Source: an uncultured Flavobacteriales bacterium
GTDB lineage: Bacteria; Bacteroidota; Bacteroidia; Palsa-965
Assembly (NCBI GenBank): GCA_946478675.1
Contig: CAMLEF010000244.1
Coordinates: forward strand, 1 to 7,167
Direction: 5' to 3'
DNA length: 7,167 nucleotides
In this document: piece by piece, positions 1 through 6,032 of the stretch
How positions within the stretch are numbered: the first letter of the stretch is position 1
Layout: the number at the start of each line of letters is the position of its first letter
Position numbers and translations under genes: made by a program
Notes under the pieces: generated by a model
What the model was told of the DNA's origin: nothing
The model's input: only the letters and a program-made list of their open reading frames with translations
Database searches by the model: none

Positions 1-77
1 CAATACTCAATACTCAATACTCAATACTCAATACTCAATACTCAATACTCAATACCCAATACCCAATACTCAATACT
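1..77. repeat. 7-bp tandem repeat array (CAATACT), cut by window edge
   Basis: Eleven head-to-tail copies of a 7-bp unit are visible. Nine read CAATACT, and two (50-56 and 57-63) read CAATACC. The array begins at base 1, so its true left end lies outside the window. To the right it decays but keeps the 7-bp register: CAACTCA (78-84), AAACTCC (85-91), CAACTCC (92-98), GAACTAT (99-105), CACCTAT (106-112). This stops about 10 bp before the purE start codon. There are no spacers, so it is not a CRISPR array. It does not encode part of a recognised gene here. The near-identical copies suggest recent slippage or expansion, and the decayed right flank suggests an older edge. Its function is unknown. 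Confidence 0.95.
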
Positions 78-121
78 CAACTCAAAACTCCCAACTCCGA
101 ACTATCACCTATCTTCGCATC

Positions 122-634
122 ATGCAACCACTTGTCGGCATCATCATGGGCAGCGCGTCCGACCTCAAAGTCATGAACGACGCCGCCGCGGTCCTCGACC
201 AGCTCGAAGTTCCTTTTGAAATTTCTGTTGTCTCCGCGCATCGCACGCCCGAGCGCATGTTCGAATACGCGAAAGCAGCAGCCGGCCGCGGGCTCAAAGT
301 GATCATCGCCGGAGCCGGTGGTGCAGCGCATCTTCCCGGGATGGTGGCCTCCCTCACGCCGCTGCCGGTCGTAGGTGTTCCCGTCAAATCTTCCAACTCC
401 ATCGACGGCTGGGATTCGATCCTTTCGATCCTGCAAATGCCGAACGGCGTTCCCGTAGCGACGGTCGCGCTCAACGCAGCGCAAAATGCCGGCATCCTCG
501 CCGCGCAAATTGTCGCCGCCGCCGATAGTAATTTGCTGAACCGCATCGCCGCGTTCAAAGAAAATCTCAAGAAAAAAGTGATGGATTCCGTGCAGGAAAC
601 GGAGAAGGTGGAATTCAAATACAAAACGAAGTAG
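122..634 (+). CDS. purE: N5-carboxyaminoimidazole ribonucleotide mutase (class I PurE)
   Basis: This cytoplasmic enzyme of de novo purine synthesis moves the carboxylate of N5-CAIR to carbon 4, giving CAIR; the substrate is normally supplied by PurK. The 170-aa protein matches the usual PurE length. Class I signatures are in order: GSASD at residues 10-14 (phosphate-binding loop), SAHRTP at 38-43, GAGGAAHLPGM at 64-74, and a DSI...SILQMPNGVPVAT stretch at about 98-114. His40 in SAHRTP corresponds to the catalytic His45 of E. coli PurE. The first strand (PLVGIIMGS) begins right after the ATG at 122, which fixes the start; no Shine-Dalgarno sequence is visible, as is common in Bacteroidota. The C-terminus ends in a Lys-rich tail. 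purK often precedes purE, and here would lie beyond the left edge (not seen). The leader is the decayed heptad repeat. The enzyme assignment is secure. Confidence 0.98.
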   Translation: MQPLVGIIMGSASDLKVMNDAAAVLDQLEVPFEISVVSAHRTPERMFEYAKAAAGRGLKVIIAGAGGAAHLPGMVASLTPLPVVGVPVKSSNSIDGWDSILSILQMPNGVPVATVALNAAQNAGILAAQIVAAADSNLLNRIAAFKENLKKKVMDSVQETEKVEFKYKTK

Positions 635-660
635 TCTTCAGTAACGCCTTCTTTTCATTT

Positions 661-1152
661 TCACAGAGGCGAATAGCTGAAGAAAAAACTGCAAACTTCT
701 TCGCCCGAAGGAGTAAGGTAAGTAATCACCTTCACCTTCGCTTCATCGACCAACCGGCGCGGATAAAACTCCGTAATTTTCGTCAATTGCGTTTCCTGCT
801 TGCCGGTTTTCATGTTCGTGACGCAGGCCCGTCCCGCCTCCAGCTCCTCCCGGAGAAACCGGGAACTTACAACCGACAGCGCACCCCTGTCGTTCTTCGT
901 AACCGAATCCAAATTGATTGTCGCCTGCGGAAAAAGCGAATCCAGTTTTTGCGCGCGCAGTGCAGTGAGCGTGTTCGACTTCAACGCCCGGAAATAAGCG
1001 TCGCGGTCCATCTGGATGCGGAAATTCTCAAAATATTTTTCGATGTAACGCACCGGCGCTTCCGGTCGCATCGTGTATTGGTGCGTGAGCGCTTTCGGGG
1101 TAATGCAGCCTGCCAGGAGAAAAAGCAGGAACAGCGGGATTATTTTTTTCAT
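661..1152 (-). CDS. Small lipoprotein of unknown function
   Basis: This 163-aa protein has a typical lipoprotein signal: MKK, a hydrophobic run rich in Leu/Phe, then the lipobox LLAGC with the lipidated Cys at residue 16. The mature part is about 147 residues, mixed alpha/beta in character. It has a charged segment around 35-60 (EKYFENF, MDRDAYFRA) and ends with a short strand-like SFFFSYSPL. Two further Cys (110 and 144) could form a disulfide in the periplasm. No acidic surface-export signal follows the lipid Cys (it reads CITPKAL), so periplasmic-facing anchoring is the simpler guess. The ATG at 1152 was preferred; a GTG codon directly before it (1153-1155) is in frame and would add one residue. 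The gene converges on purE with a 26-bp gap and is divergent from the barrel gene at 1279. I do not recognise the family. Confidence 0.85.
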   Translation of the reverse strand: MKKIIPLFLLFLLAGCITPKALTHQYTMRPEAPVRYIEKYFENFRIQMDRDAYFRALKSNTLTALRAQKLDSLFPQATINLDSVTKNDRGALSVVSSRFLREELEAGRACVTNMKTGKQETQLTKITEFYPRRLVDEAKVKVITYLTPSGEEVCSFFFSYSPL

Positions 1153-1178
1153 CACAGCAAGTTACGCAGTTGCGTTTT

Positions 1179-1230
1179 CAATTGGCAATTTTCAAATCGG
1201 CAATTCACAAATTAACTAATTGACAATTTA
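1179..1230. repeat. Degenerate heptad repeat (CAATTnn) in divergent intergenic region
   Basis: This AT-rich stretch reads as successive units CAATTGG, CAATTTT, CAAATCGG, CAATTCA, CAAATTA, ACTAATTGA, CAATTTA. Unit lengths are 7, 7, 8, 7, 7, 9 and 7. CAATT occurs exactly at 1179, 1186, 1201 and 1224. It resembles the heptad array at the left edge (CAAT followed by three bases) but is far more decayed. It sits between two divergently transcribed genes (661-1152, - and 1279-2094, +), so it may also hold promoter elements. Part of the similarity could be AT-richness alone. Confidence 0.5.
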
Positions 1231-1240
1231 TCCCCGCCCC

Positions 1241-1271
1241 TTGCGAAATCGCAGCGTCCCGGCTACTTTTA
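1241..1271 (+). promoter_or_regulatory. Possible Bacteroidota-type promoter before barrel gene
   Basis: TTG at 1241-1243 and TACTTTTA at 1264-1271 are separated by 20 bp. This resembles the Bacteroidota sigma-A pattern (TTG at -33, TAnnTTTG at -7), with A instead of G at the last position. Transcription would begin close to the ATG at 1279, giving a leaderless or nearly leaderless mRNA. The match is short and could be chance. Confidence 0.3.
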
Positions 1272-1278
1272 ACGCTGC

Positions 1279-2094
1279 ATGAAAAACCTCTTCCTGCTCG
1301 CATTTCTACTGCCCTTCACTTTCCTGCACGCCGGCGACAACCCGCCGCTCGGTGCGCGCACACAAGGCATGGCAGGATGCGGCGCGGCGCTCTCCGGCGA
1401 TCTCTGGGGCGTTCAGAATAACCAGGCCGGTCTCGCGTTCATCAAAAATTTCCAGGCCGGTGCCTTCTACGAAAGCCGTTTCCTCGTGAGCGGCCTCGGC
1501 ATGAAAGGATTCGCCGCAGCGCTTCCGACCAAAGCCGGCGTATTCGGGCTCGGCGTTTCTTCGCTCGGCCTCGGAAACCTCTACAGCGAAAACAAAGCCG
1601 GCCTCGGTTTCGCCAAAACATTCGGCCCGCGATTTTCCGCTGCCGTGCAGATCGATTATTTCTACACGCACATCGGCGAGAATTACGGCAACACCTCCAC
1701 CGCCTGCGGAGAGATCGGCCTCATGGGTGAGCCGGTGAAGAATTTGAAAATTGGTTTTCACGTGTTCAACGTGTCGCGCAGCAAGCTCGGCGGCGGAACA
1801 GACGAACGTCTTCCGACCATCATGCGGCTCGGCGCGCTGTACAGTTTCTCCGATCGTGTGCTCGTTTCGCTCGAGACGGAAAAAGACATCGACTACAAAC
1901 CGGTGGTGCGCGGCGGAATCGAATACCGTCCCGTCGAGAAATTCTATCTCCGCGCTGGCGCCGCTTCCAATCCCGGGTTGATGTCGTTCGGCTTCGGCGT
2001 CGTGATGAATAAATTCCGCCTCGACATCGCTTCGTCGTTTCATTCAACACTCGGCTTCTCGCCCGCCGTCAGCCTGCAATACGGTCTGGAATGA
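1279..2094 (+). CDS. PorV/PorQ-like outer-membrane beta-barrel protein
   Basis: The 271-aa product starts with a clear Sec signal peptide (MKN, then a Leu/Phe-rich core; likely cleavage near HA|GD, residues 18-19). The first mature segment, GARTQGMAGCGAAL (25-38) followed by NNQAGLA (47-53), resembles the GAR...GGA...NPAGL signature at the start of PorV/PorQ and FadL-like barrels. The rest alternates short amphipathic strands and Gly-rich turns (for example FGLGVSSLGLG, 89-99, and FYLRAGAASNPGLMSFGFGVVM, 222-243), as expected for an outer-membrane barrel of roughly 12-14 strands. No type IX sorting domain is present. The start is fixed by the signal peptide. Its stop codon overlaps the start of the next gene in ATGA (2091-2094), so the two are translationally coupled and probably act together. 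Membership of the barrel class is likely; the exact family is inference. Confidence 0.8.
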   Translation: MKNLFLLAFLLPFTFLHAGDNPPLGARTQGMAGCGAALSGDLWGVQNNQAGLAFIKNFQAGAFYESRFLVSGLGMKGFAAALPTKAGVFGLGVSSLGLGNLYSENKAGLGFAKTFGPRFSAAVQIDYFYTHIGENYGNTSTACGEIGLMGEPVKNLKIGFHVFNVSRSKLGGGTDERLPTIMRLGALYSFSDRVLVSLETEKDIDYKPVVRGGIEYRPVEKFYLRAGAASNPGLMSFGFGVVMNKFRLDIASSFHSTLGFSPAVSLQYGLE

Positions 2095-4205
2095 AAAAGC
2101 TGCTGACGGTTTTCCTGTTGCTGCTCTCCGTTTTTTTCACGGAGAAAATTTCCGCGCAGGTCACCACCGACACGACCACGACCGATGATCCGCTGCAGCA
2201 ACAGATCGAAAACCTTTCCGAAAATCTCGGCAACGAAAACGCCGACCTCACCACGCTCGAGGAGAATTTAAAATACTACGCCTCCCACCCGCTCAACCTC
2301 AACACCGCCACGCGCGAAGAGCTCCAGGAGCTGCAGCTGCTCGACGAGATCCAGATCGACAACCTGCTGCAGCACCGCGAACGTTTCGGCCCGCTGATGA
2401 CGATCTACGAGCTGCAGACCATCGACGGCTTCGATCTCGCGACGATCTACAGCATTCTCCCTTACGTCCGCGTAACCGACAACATGACGGCCGGGCATTT
2501 CAGCCTGCGCGAGATGTGGGCCAACGGCAAGAATGAAATCGTGCTGCGTGACCAGCGCATTCTCGAAACGCAGAAAGGCTACACGCCCATCGACAGCGCC
2601 GCGCTTGCCGCCAACCCGAACACGCGTTACCTCGGCTCGCCCGATCATCTCTACGCGCGTTACCGCTTCACCTACGGACAATACGTAAGCGCCGGCGTGA
2701 TCGCGGACAAAGATGCGGGCGAAGAATTTTTCAAAGGCACGCAAAAGCAGGGCTTCGATTTTTATTCGGCGCATCTCTGCGTGCGCAATATCGGTTTCGT
2801 CAAAGCCGCAGTCGTCGGCGATTACCAGGTGAGCTTCGGGCAAGGCCTCACGGCGTGGACGGGTTACGCGTTCGGCAAAACGTCGTTCGTGATGAATACG
2901 AAACGAAACGCCTCCGGCATCCGCCCGTATACGTCGACCGACGAAAACAAATTTCTCCGCGGCGGCGCAGCGACCGTTCGCTTCGGAAAATTCCAGTCGA
3001 CGGCTTTTTTCTCCATGAAAAAACGCGACGCGAACATCCTGCTGGAATCCGACACCACCGGCGGAAAGAACGCGGAAGTGCTTGCCGTAAGCAGCCTGCA
3101 AACGACCGGGCTTCACACGACGCCGGCAGAGATCGCGGATAAAGATGCGATCACCGAACTGATCTACGGCGGCAACCTTTCTTACAAAGGGAAACATCTG
3201 CAGCTCGGCGTCACCGGCATGTACAGCCATTACAACGCCGATCTCAACCGCAGCCTGCAGCTGTACAATCAATTCGAATTCACCGCGCGCGAGAATACCG
3301 TCGTCGGTGCGGATTACGACTGGAGCCTGCACAATTTTCATTTCTTCGGTGAAGCGGCACGCAGCGCCAACGGCGGTTATGCTTTCGTGAACGGCGTACT
3401 CATCAGCCTCGATCCGCGGCTCGCGTTTACCGTGCACCAGCGTTTCTTCGACAAGAAATTTCAAAACGTTTACGCGAACGCATTTTCAGAAAGCACGCTG
3501 CCGGAAAACGAACGCGGGTTGTACTTCGGCGTTTCCGCCAAACCGTTCCGCCGCATCACGGTAAACGCGTACATCGACCATTACATTTTCCCGTGGATGC
3601 ATTACCAGGTCGATGCGCCATCGCACGGCTCCGACCTGCTCGTGCAAGTGAATTTCACGCCGGATAAAAAGACGGATATGTATTTCCGTTATCGTCACCG
3701 CGACAAATTCACGAATGCAAACGACGCGGAAGCCGACATCGACTACATCGTTCCGCTCACGCAGGACAACTGGCGCTTCAACATTCAATATCCCGTCGGC
3801 AGCGCGTGGCGTTTCCGCAACCGCATCGAGTTCTCCGCGTATCATCCGTCGAATAAAACGATCTCGCACGGCTTCGCGATCTGGCAGGACGTTACTTACA
3901 AAAAGCTCGGCAGCCCCGTTTCTTTCACCGCACGTTACGCGCTCTTCCAGACCGACGATTTCAATTCGGCGATCTACGCGTATGAGAACGATATGCCGTA
4001 CCAGTTCACCGTCCCGGCGTATTATTACAAAGGTTCGCGCGCCTATCTCCTCGTGAACTGGGACGTGACGCGTCATTTCGAAATTTATTTCCGCATCTCG
4101 CAGTTCTTCTACCAGAACAAAAACGTGATCAGCGAAGGATCGCTAACCGAGATCCAGGGCAACACGAAGACGGAAGCGAAAGTGATGCTGCGTTTGAAAT
4201 TCTAA
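2091..4205 (+). CDS. ComEA-like helix-hairpin-helix protein with C-terminal outer-membrane barrel
   Basis: The 704-aa product has a signal peptide (MKKLL, hydrophobic core, likely cut at SA|Q, residues 22-23) and a Thr/Asp/Gln/Glu-rich linker (24-60). A ComEA-type double helix-hairpin-helix region follows at about 66-127. It begins LNLNTAT (68-74), continues with an LL...IQIDNLL...R..FGPL pattern, and has a second hairpin around LQTIDGFD (108-115). From about 135 the chain is rich in aromatic, alternating strands (YARYRFTYGQYVSAGV; SFGQGLTAWTGYAFGK), and it ends LRLKF, the terminal Phe typical of outer-membrane barrels. ComEA-family HhH units bind double-stranded DNA in the periplasm during uptake, but HhH can also mediate protein contacts, so DNA binding here is inference. 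The gene is coupled to the preceding barrel gene through ATGA. Related Bacteroidota proteins are usually annotated only as HhH domain proteins. Confidence 0.88.
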   Translation: MKKLLTVFLLLLSVFFTEKISAQVTTDTTTTDDPLQQQIENLSENLGNENADLTTLEENLKYYASHPLNLNTATREELQELQLLDEIQIDNLLQHRERFGPLMTIYELQTIDGFDLATIYSILPYVRVTDNMTAGHFSLREMWANGKNEIVLRDQRILETQKGYTPIDSAALAANPNTRYLGSPDHLYARYRFTYGQYVSAGVIADKDAGEEFFKGTQKQGFDFYSAHLCVRNIGFVKAAVVGDYQVSFGQGLTAWTGYAFGKTSFVMNTKRNASGIRPYTSTDENKFLRGGAATVRFGKFQSTAFFSMKKRDANILLESDTTGGKNAEVLAVSSLQTTGLHTTPAEIADKDAITELIYGGNLSYKGKHLQLGVTGMYSHYNADLNRSLQLYNQFEFTARENTVVGADYDWSLHNFHFFGEAARSANGGYAFVNGVLISLDPRLAFTVHQRFFDKKFQNVYANAFSESTLPENERGLYFGVSAKPFRRITVNAYIDHYIFPWMHYQVDAPSHGSDLLVQVNFTPDKKTDMYFRYRHRDKFTNANDAEADIDYIVPLTQDNWRFNIQYPVGSAWRFRNRIEFSAYHPSNKTISHGFAIWQDVTYKKLGSPVSFTARYALFQTDDFNSAIYAYENDMPYQFTVPAYYYKGSRAYLLVNWDVTRHFEIYFRISQFFYQNKNVISEGSLTEIQGNTKTEAKVMLRLKF

Positions 4206-4271
4206 AAAGCCGCAGAGGCGCAGAGGACGCTGAGAAAAACTCTGCGAACCCTGCGCCTCTGCGGCGTTTTT
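4206..4271. terminator. Bidirectional hairpin terminator built from CGCAGAGG repeat units
   Basis: Bases 4209-4223 and 4251-4265 form a perfect 15-bp inverted repeat. An inner stem (4228-4234 with 4240-4246, one mismatch) closes on an AAAAA loop at 4235-4239. The + strand reads into TTTTT (4267-4271). The - strand reads into TTTTT opposite 4204-4208, which overlaps the stop codon of the + gene. The element fills most of the 75-bp gap between the convergent stop codons at 4205 and 4281, so it fits a shared rho-independent terminator. The left arm also contains direct units (CGCAGAGG, CGCAGAGGA, CGCTGAGAA). From memory, similar CGCAGAGGCGCAGAG palindromes recur between genes in many bacterial genomes, so this copy may also be one member of a dispersed repeat. 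Confidence 0.88.
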
Positions 4272-4280
4272 ATGTTCCTC

Positions 4281-5984
4281 TTATTTCTCGTGGATCACGT
4301 GGAAGAATCCCGTGAACGTCTTGTCCAGGTTCGGGCCGCTGAGCACGTAGTAATAAACGCCATCTACCACATCCGGCTTCCAGTTGTTCTGGTAGTCGTT
4401 GCTTTCGTAAACGAGGTTGCCCCAGCGATTGTAAACCACCAGCTTCGAATTCGGATGATCAAGCAGGTTGGTGAATTCGAGCACGTCATTCTTGCCGTCG
4501 TTGCCCGGCGTAACTACGTTCGGCGCAGAAACCGGCGGCACCGGGATCTCCGTCTGCACAAGGTACATTTGCGATTGTGAAGCCGAGCAGCTGCCCGCCT
4601 GCACTGTGAGCGTTACGGTGTAAAGACTATCCGTGGCGTACGTGTGCGTCGGGTTCTGCTGCGTCGACGTATTGCCGTCGCCGAAATCCCAGAGCCAGCT
4701 GATCGCGCCCGGCGTGTTGTCGGTGAACTGTACCGTCGTTCCGGCAGGCTGCGGCGGAGGCGGCGTCATCGTGAAGCTGATCGCAGGCGATGCGATAATG
4801 TCGACGACGATGTTGGCGGTAGTTGCCGCGGGAGGCGTACCGTTATCCGTGCCGGTGATCGTGATGGTGTTGTAGCCGGTGTTCGCTGCATTCGCCGTCA
4901 GCAAAATGGAAATCACCGCGGGATTGCCGGTCGTATTCACCGTCGTCACCACGCCCTGCATGGAAGTCGTGACGGTCGGCGTCGTGTTCTGTCCCTGCTC
5001 CGGCGAGAGGAACGTCGCGGAAATAGTGGCGGTGTCACCGATGCAAAGCACGAGCGTATCGCACACCTGCGCGGAGTTCATGATCGGCGGAAGGTTGTTG
5101 CCTGCGCCGTTGTTGCACACGTCGAAATAGAACGTCTGGTTATCCAGCCAGCTCACCTGGTCGACGTTGCCGAAAGGACCGTCGTAATTCGTACCCGGCG
5201 CATCAAACTGACCGATCTGGATGAAGTCAACGCCGTTGCCGCGGTTCACACCGACCGTAGCCGCAGAGCCGCCGAAGCCGCCGGAACCGCCGGATGCATC
5301 ACCCGTAGTCCATTGCATGTCGCCGTAGCAGAAATTCACGTTGTTGCCCACCGGCAGGATCGGATCGGTGCCGTTCGTGATGATGAGCTGGAAATCGTTC
5401 AGCTTGTCGGCGTAGCTGTTGAAGTAACCGACCGTTTGCCAGCGCACAATCATGTACGAGCTCGTCACTTTGTAATAAACAAGTCCGCTGGCGGTATTAC
5501 GCGTATCGACGTCGCCCCAGAACGGCGCGATCATCACGAAGTTCGGATCGGGAAACGCATTCGCGGTAAACGTTCCGTACGGCGCGAAGAACGAAATGTT
5601 GCCGTTGTTGTTGATGTAGCAATCCGTCATCGTCTGTCCGTAGAAGCAGAAGCTGAACGGCAGGCTGATGAGCTGGGAAGAACCGTCGTCGTTGCGATAA
5701 TCCGGCGGCGTGTAGAAGTCGAACGGAACAACCTGGAAGGTGCTGTCGACCGGGATCATGCAATTGCAGAGTACGCTTGCTGCGGTATGCGGCTGGATCT
5801 TCGGTTGCAGCGGCATGGCCAGCGTATCGTTGCCGCGGATGATCAGCGGGCCTTTCGGAAGCTTTCCTTCCGTCTTCATTTTTTGATACTCGGCCGTGTT
5901 CGGCTTCGGCAACGCCGTTTGCGCAAAAGCGTTGATTCCGGAAAGCAGCAGGATGGACAATAATGCCCGTTTCGCGTTTTTCAT
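4281..5984 (-). CDS. Nidogen-like/PKD surface protein with type IX (type B) sorting domain
   Basis: This complete 567-aa secreted protein probably works as a surface adhesin or matrix protein. A signal peptide (1-21, AFA|Q) precedes a short linker. A nidogen-like (NIDO) domain spans about 105-290: PFSFCFYG at 109-116, INNNGNISF at 124-132, MIAPFWGDVDTR at 151-162, VNFCYGDMQWTTGDASGG at 216-233, and a closing SWLDNQTFYFD. An Ig/cadherin-like region (about 305-400) contains GTDNGTP. One PKD domain (about 403-475) carries WDFGDG at 432-437. The C-terminus (485-567) is a gliding-motility-associated, type B sorting domain: APNVVTPGNDGKND (487-500), then VVYNRWGNLVYES (516-528). This domain directs export by the type IX system. 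The canonical PNAFTPNGDG motif is altered here to PNVVTPGNDG. Cys73/75, 113, 122 and 219 could form disulfides. It lies 48 bp downstream of another such gene on the same strand and ends 9 bp from the shared hairpin. Confidence 0.93.
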   Translation of the reverse strand: MKNAKRALLSILLLSGINAFAQTALPKPNTAEYQKMKTEGKLPKGPLIIRGNDTLAMPLQPKIQPHTAASVLCNCMIPVDSTFQVVPFDFYTPPDYRNDDGSSQLISLPFSFCFYGQTMTDCYINNNGNISFFAPYGTFTANAFPDPNFVMIAPFWGDVDTRNTASGLVYYKVTSSYMIVRWQTVGYFNSYADKLNDFQLIITNGTDPILPVGNNVNFCYGDMQWTTGDASGGSGGFGGSAATVGVNRGNGVDFIQIGQFDAPGTNYDGPFGNVDQVSWLDNQTFYFDVCNNGAGNNLPPIMNSAQVCDTLVLCIGDTATISATFLSPEQGQNTTPTVTTSMQGVVTTVNTTGNPAVISILLTANAANTGYNTITITGTDNGTPPAATTANIVVDIIASPAISFTMTPPPPQPAGTTVQFTDNTPGAISWLWDFGDGNTSTQQNPTHTYATDSLYTVTLTVQAGSCSASQSQMYLVQTEIPVPPVSAPNVVTPGNDGKNDVLEFTNLLDHPNSKLVVYNRWGNLVYESNDYQNNWKPDVVDGVYYYVLSGPNLDKTFTGFFHVIHEK

Positions 5985-6015
5985 AATGATTTTACAGATA
6001 ACGGGGTTCGCCCGC

Positions 6016-6023
6016 TAAAGTTA
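6016..6023 (-). promoter_or_regulatory. Possible -7 element before the nidogen/PKD gene
   Basis: Read on the - strand, TAACTTTA lies about 32 bp upstream of the ATG at 5984, inside the 48-bp gap between the two surface-protein genes. It fits TAnnTTT but lacks the final G, and no TTG is found at the expected -33 spacing. It would permit separate transcription of the downstream gene; otherwise the two genes could be co-transcribed. No terminator-like hairpin with a T-run separates them. Confidence 0.22.
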
Positions 6024-6032
6024 CGTACACGA

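Noticed and set aside
1..112. CRISPR array
   Set aside because: Units are 7 bp with no unique spacers; this is a simple tandem repeat.
635..660. Terminator between purE and the lipoprotein gene
   Set aside because: The 26-bp gap has T-rich sequence but no inverted repeat that I can see.
1153..1155. GTG start for the lipoprotein
   Set aside because: The adjacent ATG at 1150-1152 gives a standard MKK signal peptide; the GTG would add only one residue.
1306..2043. 245-codon - strand open frame opposite the PorV-like gene
   Set aside because: Antisense shadow with His/Glu/Arg-rich composition and no motif.
2268..3464. 398-codon open frame on the - strand opposite the HhH-barrel gene
   Set aside because: No signal, motif or sensible composition; the opposite strand has a full signal peptide, HhH region and barrel.
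3486..4076. 196-codon - strand open frame
   Set aside because: Antisense to the barrel region, rich in Arg/Val/Glu, no recognisable features.
4644..5963. 439-codon open frame on the + strand opposite the nidogen/PKD gene
   Set aside because: The translation is Arg/His/Val-rich with no domain and lies entirely antisense to a gene with clear domains. It is a by-product of GC-rich codon use.
6002..6014. Small hairpin (CGGG/CCCG with GTTCG loop) between the two surface-protein genes, as a terminator
   Set aside because: Only a 4-bp stem and no following T-run on the - strand; too weak to call.
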